This document shows, in pieces, positions 1 to 9,449 of a stretch of 64,000 bases of DNA. The DNA is from Nocardioides sp. (GTDB taxonomy: Bacteria; Actinomycetota; Actinomycetes; Propionibacteriales; Nocardioidaceae). Where the stretch lies: NCBI RefSeq assembly GCF_030019515.1, contig NZ_JASEEQ010000008.1, positions 162,200 through 226,199 of the forward strand. Reading direction: 5' to 3'. The position numbers and the translations under genes were made by a program. Under the pieces are notes generated by a model that did not search any database, was not told where the DNA came from, and saw only the letters and a list, made by a program, of their open reading frames with translations. The stretch's first letter is position 1, and each line of letters starts with the position of its first letter.

Positions 1-382
1 AGGAGCGGATCACCTCGCCGGTGATCGGGTCGCACTCACGCAGGTAGGGCATCTCGTGGCGGCGCAGGATCCGAGACACCGTCCGGGCCGGCACCCCGAC
101 CTTCGGGCCGAGCACGTCTGCGCCGTCGCGATGTGTGGCCCGGGCGGCCAGGACCTTTTGTTCGACCTCGGGGCTGGTGCGAGTCGGCATCGTGTGCGGA
201 CGCGAGGACCGCGTCACCAGCCCGGGATCGCCTTCAGCCTCGAAGCGGTCGATCCAGGTTCTGACGCACTTGCGGGAGACGCCCATCGCGGCCGCGATAT
301 GGGCTTGAGGCCAACCGGCCTGGTGGCGCTGGACGATCAAGCGGCGACCATGGACGGTCAGCCGGGCACTACCGTGGGACAC
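1..382 (-). CDS. IS481-family transposase, N-terminal part (truncated by window edge)
   Basis: The reverse strand reads openly from a GTG at 382 to the window edge (127 residues seen). It begins with a helix-turn-helix region: residues ~10-55 include VHGRRLIVQRHQAGWP and AAAMGVSRKCVRTW, followed by a DRSSRPH-like linker (VTRSSRPHTMPTRTSPEV). This order is typical of the DNA-binding half of IS481/IS3-like transposases. The catalytic DDE domain would lie left of the window, so I cannot tell whether the element is intact. An inverted repeat lies just upstream of the start. There is no other mobile gene nearby. Confidence 0.75.
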   Translation of the reverse strand, partial: MSHGSARLTVHGRRLIVQRHQAGWPQAHIAAAMGVSRKCVRTWIDRFEAEGDPGLVTRSSRPHTMPTRTSPEVEQKVLAARATHRDGADVLGPKVGVPARTVSRILRRHEMPYLRECDPITGEVIRS

Positions 383-440
383 GAGAACCTCCGGGTGGGA
401 GTGGGCCTTAGACAAGCCACATCCCATTCGGAGGTTCTCG
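382..440. repeat. Inverted repeat beside transposase start
   Basis: CGAGAACCTCCG at 382-393 is matched exactly by its complement at 429-440, with partial pairing continuing inward (TGGGA and TGGNCTT tracts). The centre is near 411. It sits directly upstream of the transposase start. It could be a terminal or sub-terminal element of the IS, or a hairpin that limits read-through toward the dehydrogenase gene. No target-site duplication can be judged because the other end is missing. Confidence 0.5.
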
Positions 441-533
441 TTCGTTCAACCAGGCTCGCCGCTACCAACGTCCTGGCCGGGTACATCTAGGGGCCTCTCA
501 GAGGTCCGGGACCGTCGACTCGGCGGGGCGGAG

Positions 534-562
534 TTGGTGGACGGACGGCGGCGTCCTAATGT
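534..562 (+). promoter_or_regulatory. Predicted promoter of gdh, leaderless
   Basis: A -35-like TTGGTG (534-539) is separated by 17 bp from a -10 box TAATGT (557-562). The GTG start is at 570, which is where transcription would be expected to begin, and no ribosome binding site is visible. The mRNA is therefore probably leaderless. Confidence 0.6.
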
Positions 563-569
563 CGGACCC

Positions 570-3500
570 GTGTCAACGACGACGCGTGAGCAGGACCTGT
601 CCGAGCTGCTGTCCGAAGCGGCTGCCCTGGCCCGCAGGGGCAAGGGGACGGGCAGCCCACCCCACGACGCCGCAGAGGGCCTGATCCGGGCCTACTACCG
701 CCATGTCGCCGCCGAGGACGTGTGCGAGCGCTCCGCCGTCGACGTGTACGGCGCGTTCGCGTCGCACTACCGGCTGGCTGCCGAGCGCCCCCAGGGCACG
801 GCCCGGGTCCGGGTGTTCACGCCGACGCCGGGCGACCAGGGCTGGTCGGCCGCGGGGCACTCCGTCGTCGAGGTCGTCGTCGATGACATGCCGTTCCTGG
901 TCGACTCGCTGACCATGGAGCTGTCGCGCCAGATGCGCGACGTGCACCTGGTCATCCACCCGCTCTTCGACGTGGTCCGCGACATCACCGGCGACCTGCG
1001 CGAGGTCGGTCCCGGCTCCGACGAGACCGACTCCGACGAGACCGGCCGCGAGCTCGGCCGCGAGTCGTGGATGCACGTCGAGATCGACCGGATCCCCGAG
1101 GGCGAGGACCTCGGGCAGGTCGAGGAGTCGATCCAACGGGTGCTGCGCGACGTGCGCGAGTCGGTCGAGGACTGGTCGAAGATGCACGCCCAGGTCGCCG
1201 ACATCGTCCACGAGCTGACCGTCGAGCCGCCCGAGGGCGTCGACGCCGACGAGGTGCGCGAGGCGCGGGACCTGCTCCAGTGGCTGGCCGACGACCACTT
1301 CACGTTCCTCGGCTACCGCGAGTACCACCTCGAGCGGCAGGACGACAGCGAGCACCTCCGCGGCGTCCCCGGCACCGGCCTGGGCATCCTGCGCGCCGAC
1401 CAGGACATGTCGACCTCGTCGGGCAAGCTGCCGGCCCAGGCAGCGGCCAAGGCGCGCGAGAAGACCATGCTGGTGCTGACCAAGGCGAACTCCCGCTCGA
1501 CGGTGCACCGCCCGGCGTACCTCGACTACGTCGGCGTGAAGAGGTTCGAGAACGGCGAGGTCGTCGGCGAGCGCAGGTTCCTCGGCCTGTTCTCCAGCGC
1601 GGCCTACACCGAGTCACTGACCCGCATCCCGCTGCTGCGCGACCGCGCGGCCGCGGTCCTCAAGCGGATCGGCTTCTCGCCGCAGAGCCACGACGGCAAG
1701 GCGCTGCTGGACACGCTCGAGACCTATCCGCGCGACGAGCTGTTCCACACCAGCGTGGACGAGCTGGCCCCGATGGCCGAGGCCGCGATGCATGCCCGCG
1801 AGCGCCGCCAGCTGAAGATGTTCATCCGGCGCGACACCTACGGGCGCTACGTGTCGGTGCTGGTCTACCTCCCCCGCGACCGCTACAACACCGCGGTCCG
1901 GGAGCGGTTCTCCGAGATCCTGCGCGAGAGCCTGGGCGGCGCCACCGTGGAGTTCACCGTCCGGCTGACCGAGTCCACGACCGCCCGGGTGCACTTCGTC
2001 GTGCACCCGCCCAAGGGCTCGGCGATCCACGAGGTCGACTCCGCCGAGCTCGAGCGCCGCCTCACCGAGGCGTCCCGCTCGTGGCGCGACGACTTCGCCA
2101 CCGCGGTGCTCGCGGAGTACGGCGAGGAGGACGGCGCACGGCTGGCCCGCCGCTACCTCGACTCGTTCCCGGAGGCCTACAAGGAGGACTTCCCAGCCCG
2201 GATCGGGGCGCTCGACCTCGGCCGGCTCGAGGACGTCCGCCTCGGCGAGAACGGCGCGGGACTCGACCTGTCGCTCCACCAGGACCTCGACGCGGGCCAG
2301 GGCGAGGCGCGGCTGAAGGTGTACCGGATCGGGCCGCCGCTGTCGCTCTCGGAGGTCCTGCCGATGCTGTCCTCGATGGGGGTCGAGGTCGTCGACGAGC
2401 GGCCCTACGACCTCGACGGGCTCGAGCGGCCGACGTACATCTACGAGTTCGGCCTGCGCTACGACCGGGCCCTGCCGGACAACTCACGCGAGCTGTTCCA
2501 GGACGCCATCCGGGCGGTGTGGGACGGGCACAACGAGATCGACGGCTTCAACTCGCTGGTCCTCGGGGCCGGCCTGACCTGGCGCCAGGCGACGGTGCTG
2601 CGCGCGTACGCCAAGTACATGCGCCAGGGGAACTCGCCGTTCGCGCTGGACTACATCCACGAGGCACTCAGCAGCAACGTCGACATCACCCGGCTGCTGG
2701 TGCTGCTCTTCGAGGTCCGCTTCGACCCGACGGCGGACCTCAGCCGAGCCGAGATGATCGAGGAGCGGATCATCCGGGCCCTCGACGACGTCGCGAGCCT
2801 CGACCACGACCGGATCCTGCGCTCCTACCTCGCGCACATCCACGGCACGCTGCGCACCAACTACTTCCAGACGCCCCGCGGGGGCGGGGTGCGCTCCTAC
2901 ATCTCGTTCAAGCTCGACCCGGCCGGGATCCCGGACCTGCCCGAGCCGCGGCCGCGCTTCGAGATCTTCGTGTACTCCCCACGCGTCGAGGGCGTGCACC
3001 TGCGCTTCGGCGCGGTCGCCCGGGGCGGCCTGCGCTGGTCGGACCGGCGCGACGACTTCCGCACCGAGGTGCTGGGCCTGGTGAAGGCGCAGATGGTGAA
3101 GAACACCGTGATCGTGCCGGTCGGCGCCAAGGGCGGGTTCTTCTGCAAGCAGCTCCCTGCCCCCAGCGACCGCGACGCGTGGCTGGCCGAGGGCGTCGCC
3201 TGCTACAAGACGTTCATCTCCGGGCTCCTCGACATCACCGACAACCTCGTCGACGGAGAGACGGTCCCGCCGGAGCAGGTGGTGCGCCACGACGGCGACG
3301 ACTCCTACCTGGTGGTGGCCGCCGACAAGGGCACCGCTGCGTTCTCCGACATCGCGAACGGCGTCGCCAAGGACTACGGCTTCTGGCTGGGCGACGCGTT
3401 CGCCAGCGGCGGGTCGGTCGGCTACGACCACAAGGGCATGGGCATCACCGCCCGAGGCGCGTGGGTCGCGGTGCAGCGGCACTTCCGCGAGCGCGGGGTC

Positions 3501-5456
3501 GACTGCCAGACCGAGGACTTCACCTGCGTCGGCATCGGCGACATGTCCGGCGACGTCTTCGGCAACGGCATGCTCCGCTCCGAGCACACCCGCCTGGTCG
3601 CGGCCTTCGACCACCGCGACATCTTCCTGGACCCGAGCCCGGACGCGGCCGCGTCGTACGCCGAGCGCAAGCGGCTCTTCGAGCTGCCCCGCTCGAGCTG
3701 GCAGGACTACGACCATGCGCTGATCTCCGAGGGCGGCGGCGTCTACTCGCGCTCGCTGAAGAAGATCGCGCTCAACGACGCGGTGCGCGGCGCGCTCGGC
3801 ATCGCCGACGGCATCGAGTCGATGACGCCGGCCGAGCTGATGCGCGCCATCCTGCTCGCGCCGGTCGACCTGCTCTGGAACGGCGGCATCGGCACCTACG
3901 TGAAGTCCTCGGAGGAGTCCAACGCCGACGCCGGGGACAAGGCGAACGACGGCATCCGCGTCGACGGCCGTGAGCTGCGGGCCCGCTGCGTCGGCGAGGG
4001 CGGCAACCTCGGGTTCACCCAGCTCGGCCGCGTGGAGTACGCCCTGGAGGGCGGTCCCGGAGCCGCCGATGCCGGGCGTGGGGGCCGGATCAACACCGAC
4101 TTCATCGACAACTCCGCGGGCGTCGACACCTCCGACCACGAGGTGAACCTGAAGATCCTGCTGGACCGGGTGGTCAAGAACGGCGACCTCACCGAGAAGC
4201 AGCGCAACACCCTGCTCGCCGAGATGACCGACGAGGTCGCTGACCTGGTGCTGCGGGACAACTACGAGCAGAACCTCGCGCTGGCGAACGCGGCCGCGAA
4301 CGCCGGGTCGATGCTGCACGTCCACGAGGAGTGGATCCGCAGCCTGGAGCGCGACGGTCTCATCAACCGTGAGCTCGAGGGCCTGCCCACGAGCCGCGAG
4401 GTGCGCCGCCGGCTCGACCGCGGGGCGGGCCTCACCACCCCGGAGATGTCGGTGCTGCTCGCCTGGACCAAGATCGCGCTGGCCGAGGAGCTGCTGGCCT
4501 CCGACCTGCCCGACGACCCGTACCTCGACCTGGACCTGCGGGCGTACTTCCCGCAGCCGGTCCAGGACGGCTTCGGTCCGCAGATCCACGAGCACCCGCT
4601 GCGCCGCGAGATCATCGTGACCCAGGTCGTCAACGACATCGTGAACGGCGCCGGGATCACGTTCTGGCCGCGGCTGTCCGGGGAGACCGGCGCCAGTGGC
4701 GCCGAGCTGACCCGCGCCAACTTCGTGGCCCGCGAGATCTTCGGCTCGCTGCCCGTGCGTGACGCCCTGCGCGAGCTCGACAACCAGCTGGACGCCGCGG
4801 TGCAGACCCGGATGCGGCTGGAGATGCGCACGCTGGTGGAGCGGGCCTCGCGGTGGCTGGTCAACAACCGGCGGCCGCCGCTGGACAGCCAGGGCACTGT
4901 GGACCAGTTCTCCGGGCCGGTCCAGCGGGTGCTGGCCGAGCTGCCGGACCTGATGACCGGCCGCGAGCTCGCGGCGTACCAGGACCGGCGTGACCGCCTC
5001 GAGGCCGAGGGCGTGCCGGCCGAGGTGGCGAGCCGGGTCGCCGTGCTGCCGCCGGCCTACATGCTGCTCGGCATCGTCGAGGTGGCCGCCCGGGAGGGTC
5101 TCGACCCGGCCGAGGTGACCCGGGTGCACTTCGCGCTGGGGGAGCGGCTCGGACTGGCCGCGCTCGTGCAGCGGATCCTGGGCCTGCCGCGCGACGACCG
5201 GTGGCAGACGATGGCCCGGGCGGCGCTGCGCGACGACCTGCACGACGTGCACACCCAGCTCACCGCGCAGGTGCTCGCGACGACCTCCGCGGACGACCCG
5301 GCAGCGGACCGGATCGCCGCCTGGGAGGACGCCGACGGCGTGCTGGTGCCGCGTGCGGCCGCCACGCTCGAGGAGATCTGCGCCGACGACGCGGCCGACC
5401 TGGCCCGGCTCTCGGTCGGGCTGCGCATCGTGCGCGGGCTGCTCGCGACCGGCTGA
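570..5456 (+). CDS. gdh: NAD-specific glutamate dehydrogenase, large (GDH-180) type
   Basis: Deaminates L-glutamate to 2-oxoglutarate with NAD+. At 1628 residues it has the usual length of the GDH-180 class known from Streptomyces, Mycobacterium and Pseudomonas. The first ~700 residues form the regulatory ACT-like N-terminal domains. The catalytic core follows, with VPVGAKGGF near residue 848 and the dinucleotide-binding stretch GIGDMSGDVFGNG near 988. A long helical C-terminal region ends the protein. I chose GTG 570 over an in-frame GTG at 534, because a -10 box ends 7 nt before 570 and the conserved protein begins there. It stands alone, followed by a 22-bp inverted repeat. Confidence 0.95.
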   Translation: MSTTTREQDLSELLSEAAALARRGKGTGSPPHDAAEGLIRAYYRHVAAEDVCERSAVDVYGAFASHYRLAAERPQGTARVRVFTPTPGDQGWSAAGHSVVEVVVDDMPFLVDSLTMELSRQMRDVHLVIHPLFDVVRDITGDLREVGPGSDETDSDETGRELGRESWMHVEIDRIPEGEDLGQVEESIQRVLRDVRESVEDWSKMHAQVADIVHELTVEPPEGVDADEVREARDLLQWLADDHFTFLGYREYHLERQDDSEHLRGVPGTGLGILRADQDMSTSSGKLPAQAAAKAREKTMLVLTKANSRSTVHRPAYLDYVGVKRFENGEVVGERRFLGLFSSAAYTESLTRIPLLRDRAAAVLKRIGFSPQSHDGKALLDTLETYPRDELFHTSVDELAPMAEAAMHARERRQLKMFIRRDTYGRYVSVLVYLPRDRYNTAVRERFSEILRESLGGATVEFTVRLTESTTARVHFVVHPPKGSAIHEVDSAELERRLTEASRSWRDDFATAVLAEYGEEDGARLARRYLDSFPEAYKEDFPARIGALDLGRLEDVRLGENGAGLDLSLHQDLDAGQGEARLKVYRIGPPLSLSEVLPMLSSMGVEVVDERPYDLDGLERPTYIYEFGLRYDRALPDNSRELFQDAIRAVWDGHNEIDGFNSLVLGAGLTWRQATVLRAYAKYMRQGNSPFALDYIHEALSSNVDITRLLVLLFEVRFDPTADLSRAEMIEERIIRALDDVASLDHDRILRSYLAHIHGTLRTNYFQTPRGGGVRSYISFKLDPAGIPDLPEPRPRFEIFVYSPRVEGVHLRFGAVARGGLRWSDRRDDFRTEVLGLVKAQMVKNTVIVPVGAKGGFFCKQLPAPSDRDAWLAEGVACYKTFISGLLDITDNLVDGETVPPEQVVRHDGDDSYLVVAADKGTAAFSDIANGVAKDYGFWLGDAFASGGSVGYDHKGMGITARGAWVAVQRHFRERGVDCQTEDFTCVGIGDMSGDVFGNGMLRSEHTRLVAAFDHRDIFLDPSPDAAASYAERKRLFELPRSSWQDYDHALISEGGGVYSRSLKKIALNDAVRGALGIADGIESMTPAELMRAILLAPVDLLWNGGIGTYVKSSEESNADAGDKANDGIRVDGRELRARCVGEGGNLGFTQLGRVEYALEGGPGAADAGRGGRINTDFIDNSAGVDTSDHEVNLKILLDRVVKNGDLTEKQRNTLLAEMTDEVADLVLRDNYEQNLALANAAANAGSMLHVHEEWIRSLERDGLINRELEGLPTSREVRRRLDRGAGLTTPEMSVLLAWTKIALAEELLASDLPDDPYLDLDLRAYFPQPVQDGFGPQIHEHPLRREIIVTQVVNDIVNGAGITFWPRLSGETGASGAELTRANFVAREIFGSLPVRDALRELDNQLDAAVQTRMRLEMRTLVERASRWLVNNRRPPLDSQGTVDQFSGPVQRVLAELPDLMTGRELAAYQDRRDRLEAEGVPAEVASRVAVLPPAYMLLGIVEVAAREGLDPAEVTRVHFALGERLGLAALVQRILGLPRDDRWQTMARAALRDDLHDVHTQLTAQVLATTSADDPAADRIAAWEDADGVLVPRAAATLEEICADDAADLARLSVGLRIVRGLLATG

Positions 5457-5493
5457 CCCGAGCCGGGCGGCCCGCCCCGCCCGTCCAGAACGT

Positions 5494-5557
5494 CGTCGTT
5501 TGGTCACCAACGGCGTGACTGGGCCCGGTTCGGTCCGCCGTTGGTGACCAAACGACG
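5494..5557. repeat. 22-bp perfect inverted repeat downstream of gdh
   Basis: Arms 5494-5515 and 5536-5557 are perfectly complementary over 22 bp, with a 20-nt loop. Each arm itself contains a small imperfect palindrome (TTGGTCACCAA / TTGGTGACCAA). It lies 37 bp after the gdh stop and could end gdh transcription, though no U-tract follows. It may also be a copy of a dispersed palindromic repeat. Confidence 0.7.
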
Positions 5558-5700
5558 TGGAGTTCCGCCGCCGGTGCGGCGCGGGGGGCATGGACGGCCG
5601 GCGCGCCCCGCGCGCGTCCGGACGAGGTGATCGCCGTCGAGAGGTAGCGGCATCAATCCCGTCGCCGGGTGTCGGCGGGCCGACCTAGGATCGAGCAACG

Positions 5701-7488
5701 ATGCCCGACTCTGCCGGCCCCGCGCCCGACCAGGACCCACCCGCCGGGGTCCACTCGCTGTGGCGGCTGCGCGGCTACCTCCGCCCGCACGCCCTGTCGA
5801 TGACGATCATGCTGCTCGCGTCCCTCGGCGGGGTCGGGCTCTCGATCGCGATCCCGCTGGTCACCAAGGCGCTGATCGACGGCCCGGTCACCCACCACGA
5901 GTCCCGCGGCCTGATCGGCCTCGGGCTGCTCGCGCTCGCGCTCGGCGTGCTCGAGGCGGTGCTGATCTGGTGGCGCCGGTGGGTCCAGTCGGCCACCGTG
6001 CTCGACCTGGAGACCGCCCTGCGCGGCGACCTCTACGACCACCTCCAGCAGCTGCCGATGAGCTTCCACAGCCGGTGGCAGTCCGGCCAGCTGCTCTCGC
6101 GCGCCACCACGGACCTGTCCGCGATCCGCCGGTTCAGCGGCTTCGGGCTGATCTTCCTGATCACCAACGTCCTCCAGCTGACGATCGTGACCGTCGTGCT
6201 GCTGGAGATGTACTGGCCGCTCGGCCTGGTCGTCGCGGCGACCGCCGCGCCGATCGTGTGGCTCTCGATGCGGTTCGAGAGGTCCTACGTGCTGATCTCG
6301 CGCCGGGTCCAGGACGAGCAGGGCGATCTGGCGACCCTGGCCGAGGAGGGCGCGGTCGGCATCCGCGTGATCAAGTCCTTCGGGCGCAGCGAGCACGTCT
6401 CCGCGCAGTACGAAGCCGCCGCCCGCTCCCTCCACGCGACCAGCATGGACAAGGTCCGCCTGTCGGCGAAGTTCTGGACCTTCCTCGAGGTGATCCCCAA
6501 CCTCGCCGTGGTCGTCGTGCTGCTGCTCGGCGCGATCGGCGTCGGCAAGGGCTACCTGACGCCCGGCGAGCTGGTCGCGTTCATCACCCTGATGCTCTCG
6601 CTGGTGTGGCCGATCGCGTCGCTCGGCGTGATCCTCGCGATGGCCCAGGAGGCGATGACCGCGGCCGCCCGCATCCTGGAGATCTTCGACACCACCCCCG
6701 CCATCGTGACCGGCACGCGCGAGATCGAGCGGCCCCGCGGGCACGTGCGCTTCGAGCACGTCGACTTCGCGTTCCCCGACGCCCCCGACGAGCTGGTGCT
6801 GCACGACGTCAACCTCGACATCGCGCCGGGCGAGACCGTGGCGCTGGTCGGCGCCACCGGCTCCGGCAAGACGATCCTCACCGCGCTGGTGCCGCGGTTG
6901 TACGACGTGACCGCCGGTCGGGTCACCATCGACGGGGTCGACGTCCGCGAGCTGCGCCTGCGGCACTTGCGCCAGCTGGTCGCCACGGCCTTCGAGGAGC
7001 CGACGCTGTTCTCGATGAGCGCCCGGGAGAACCTCACCCTGGGCCGGGCCGACGCCACCGAGGAGGAGATCCACTCCGCGCTCGAGGTCAGCCAGGCCGG
7101 GTTCGCCCGGGACCTGCCCTGGGCGCTGGACACCCGGATCGGCGAGCAGGGGATGGCGCTCTCGGGCGGCCAGCGCCAGCGCCTCGCCCTGGCCCGGGCG
7201 GTGCTCGCCCACCCGACGGTGCTGGTCCTCGACGACACCCTCTCCGCACTCGACGTGCACACCGAGCGGCTGGTCGAGGAGGCGCTGCGCCGGGTGCTCG
7301 CGGACACCACCGGCCTGGTCGTCGCCCACCGCGCCTCCACCGTGCTGCTCGCCGACCGGGTCGCGCTGATCCAGGACGGCACCATCACCCACGTCGGCGA
7401 CCACCGCGAGCTGCTGGCCACCGTGCCCGCCTACCGGGAGCTGCTGGCCGCGGAGGCCCTCGACGACACCGAGGGCGGTGCGGCATGA
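5701..7488 (+). CDS. ABC exporter half-transporter, ATP-binding/permease (subunit 1)
   Basis: A 595-residue type IV ABC exporter subunit. About six membrane helices occupy residues 20-310, followed by a nucleotide-binding domain. It has Walker A GATGSGKT, signature LSGGQRQRLALARA and Walker B VLVLDDTLSALD. The residue after the Walker B aspartate is D, not the catalytic glutamate, which marks the degenerate site of a heterodimeric exporter. Its stop overlaps the start of the second half-transporter (ATGA), so the two are translationally coupled. The likely role is multidrug or lipid export. The substrate cannot be read from the sequence. A TAGGAT box 9 nt before the ATG suggests a leaderless mRNA. 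Confidence 0.92.
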   Translation: MPDSAGPAPDQDPPAGVHSLWRLRGYLRPHALSMTIMLLASLGGVGLSIAIPLVTKALIDGPVTHHESRGLIGLGLLALALGVLEAVLIWWRRWVQSATVLDLETALRGDLYDHLQQLPMSFHSRWQSGQLLSRATTDLSAIRRFSGFGLIFLITNVLQLTIVTVVLLEMYWPLGLVVAATAAPIVWLSMRFERSYVLISRRVQDEQGDLATLAEEGAVGIRVIKSFGRSEHVSAQYEAAARSLHATSMDKVRLSAKFWTFLEVIPNLAVVVVLLLGAIGVGKGYLTPGELVAFITLMLSLVWPIASLGVILAMAQEAMTAAARILEIFDTTPAIVTGTREIERPRGHVRFEHVDFAFPDAPDELVLHDVNLDIAPGETVALVGATGSGKTILTALVPRLYDVTAGRVTIDGVDVRELRLRHLRQLVATAFEEPTLFSMSARENLTLGRADATEEEIHSALEVSQAGFARDLPWALDTRIGEQGMALSGGQRQRLALARAVLAHPTVLVLDDTLSALDVHTERLVEEALRRVLADTTGLVVAHRASTVLLADRVALIQDGTITHVGDHRELLATVPAYRELLAAEALDDTEGGAA

Positions 7489-9353
7489 ACCAGCCCGCCG
7501 ACCGCGCCGACATCGGGACCGAGGCCGACACCGACGTCCGGCGCTGGCGGGGCGTGGCGGAGGTCGACGCCGACGAGGCGGCGGAGCGGATGACCGCCGG
7601 CGGCCTGGGGGGCGGTTCCCGGCGGCTGCTCCGCGAGCTGCTCGCGCCGTACCGCCGCGCGATCCAGGCGCTGGTCCTCATCGTCGTGGTCGAGAACGCC
7701 GCGCGGCTGTCGATCCCGTACCTCGTCAAGGAGGGCATCGACACCGGCATCCCGCCGATCCAGGAGTCCGGCGACCTCGATCCGCTGCTCCTGATCGTCG
7801 GGGCCGTGCTGGTGGCGACGCTGGTGCAGGCGGTGTCGCGCAACCTCTTCCTCGTGCGCTCGGGGCGGATCGGCCAGGACGTGCTCTTCGAGGTACGACG
7901 CCGGGTGTTCCGCCACTTCCAGGCGCTCAGCCCGGCGTTCCACGACGGCTACACCTCCGGGCGGGTGATCTCGCGGCAGACCTCTGATGTCGACGCGATC
8001 TACGAGATGCTCGAGACGGGCTTCGACGGCCTGGTCACCGCCGCGCTCACCCTGGTCGGCACCGCCGGGATCCTGGTGCTCCTCGACGTGAAGCTCGGGC
8101 TGGTCGCGCTGCTGTGCGGCCCGTTCCTCGCCTGGCTGACCAACTGGTTCCGCAAGGAGTCCGCGCGCAGCTACCAGGTCACCCGCGAGAAGGTCGCGCT
8201 GGTCATCGTCCACTTCGTGGAGTCGATGGGCGGCATCCGCGCGGTGCAGGCCTTCCGGCGCGAGTCGCGCAACCAGGAGATCTTCGACGACGTCAACGAC
8301 CAGTACCGCGCCGCCAACCTGGTCGCGTTCCGGCTGGTCGCCTGGTTCATGCCCGGCATCCGCCTGATCGGCAACATCACCATCGCGCTGGTCCTGCTGT
8401 ACGGCGGCTACCGCGCCTACCAGGGCGAGGTCACGATCGGCGTGCTCGCCGCGTTCCTGCTCTACCTGCGCCAGTTCTTCGAGCCGATGATGGAGATCTC
8501 GCAGTTCTACAACACCTTCCAGTCCGCGTCGGCCGCGCTCGACAAGCTCGCCGGCGTGCTGGACCAGGAGCCCGGTGTCCCCGAGCCCGAGCGTCCGCGC
8601 GACCTTCCGCAGGCCCGCGGCGAGGTGCGCTTCGAGCATGTCGGCTTCGCGTACGTCGAGGGCCGCCCGGTGCTGCCCGACCTGCACCTCACGGTGCCCG
8701 CCGGCCAGACCCTCGCGCTGGTCGGCACCACCGGCGCCGGCAAGACCACCCTCGCCAAGCTCGCCACGCGCTTCTACGACCCGACCTCCGGGCGGGTGCT
8801 GCTCGACGGCGTCGACCTGCGCGAGCTGGCCTCGGACACCCTGCGTGACCGGGTCGTGATGGTCACCCAGGAGAACTACCTCTTCTCCGGGACCGTGGCC
8901 GACAACATCCGCTTCGGTCGCCCGACGGCCACGCTGGAGGAGGTCGTCGCCGCGGCCGGTGCGCTGGGTGCCGACGACTTCATCCGGGCCCTGCCCGACG
9001 GCTACGACACCGACGTCAGCAACCGCGGCGGCCGGCTCAGCGCCGGCCAGCGCCAGCTGGTCGCGTTCGCCCGCGCCTTCCTCGCCGATCCCGCGGTGCT
9101 GATCCTCGACGAGGCGACCTCGTCGCTGGACGTCCCGAGCGAGCGCCTGGTCCAGCGGGCGCTGCGCACCGTGCTGGCCGGGCGCACCGCGGTGATCATC
9201 GCCCACCGGCTCTCCACCGTGGAGATCGCCGACCGGGTGGTCGTCATGGAGCACGGCCGGATCGTCGAGGACGGGTCCCCCGAGGAGCTGGTCGCCGCGG
9301 GCTCGGGCCGCTTCTCCGACCTGCACCGCGCCTGGCTCGACTCGCTGGCCTGA
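7485..9353 (+). CDS. ABC exporter half-transporter, ATP-binding/permease (subunit 2)
   Basis: A 622-residue partner of the preceding gene, starting at the ATG that overlaps its stop. An N-terminal soluble extension of ~50 residues precedes six predicted membrane helices. The nucleotide-binding domain has Walker A GTTGAGKTT, an LSAGQ variant of the signature and a canonical Walker B with glutamate (VLILDEATSSLD). The consensus catalytic glutamate is therefore in this subunit and the degenerate one in its partner, as in known heterodimeric exporters of the BmrCD/TM287-288 kind. Longer upstream starts would run through the first transporter gene and were rejected. Confidence 0.92.
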   Translation: MNQPADRADIGTEADTDVRRWRGVAEVDADEAAERMTAGGLGGGSRRLLRELLAPYRRAIQALVLIVVVENAARLSIPYLVKEGIDTGIPPIQESGDLDPLLLIVGAVLVATLVQAVSRNLFLVRSGRIGQDVLFEVRRRVFRHFQALSPAFHDGYTSGRVISRQTSDVDAIYEMLETGFDGLVTAALTLVGTAGILVLLDVKLGLVALLCGPFLAWLTNWFRKESARSYQVTREKVALVIVHFVESMGGIRAVQAFRRESRNQEIFDDVNDQYRAANLVAFRLVAWFMPGIRLIGNITIALVLLYGGYRAYQGEVTIGVLAAFLLYLRQFFEPMMEISQFYNTFQSASAALDKLAGVLDQEPGVPEPERPRDLPQARGEVRFEHVGFAYVEGRPVLPDLHLTVPAGQTLALVGTTGAGKTTLAKLATRFYDPTSGRVLLDGVDLRELASDTLRDRVVMVTQENYLFSGTVADNIRFGRPTATLEEVVAAAGALGADDFIRALPDGYDTDVSNRGGRLSAGQRQLVAFARAFLADPAVLILDEATSSLDVPSERLVQRALRTVLAGRTAVIIAHRLSTVEIADRVVVMEHGRIVEDGSPEELVAAGSGRFSDLHRAWLDSLA

Positions 9354-9449
9354 GCGCTGGCCGGCGCCGGCTCGGCCCGGGACGTCATCCGGTCGGTGTC
9401 ACCTGCGGCTCCAGCCGGATGACCTCCCGGCACCGCTAGCCTGTCGCGC

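Noticed and set aside
2484..5591. A 1035-codon open frame on the reverse strand under gdh, and other long antisense or +1 frames
   Set aside because: They mirror the codon bias of the real gene (GC-rich third positions keep opposite frames open), have low-complexity Arg/Val/Gly/Asp composition and no domains.
9354..9449. GGCCGGCGCCGG palindrome after the second ABC gene
   Set aside because: Short and of a kind expected by chance at this GC content; not listed as a terminator.
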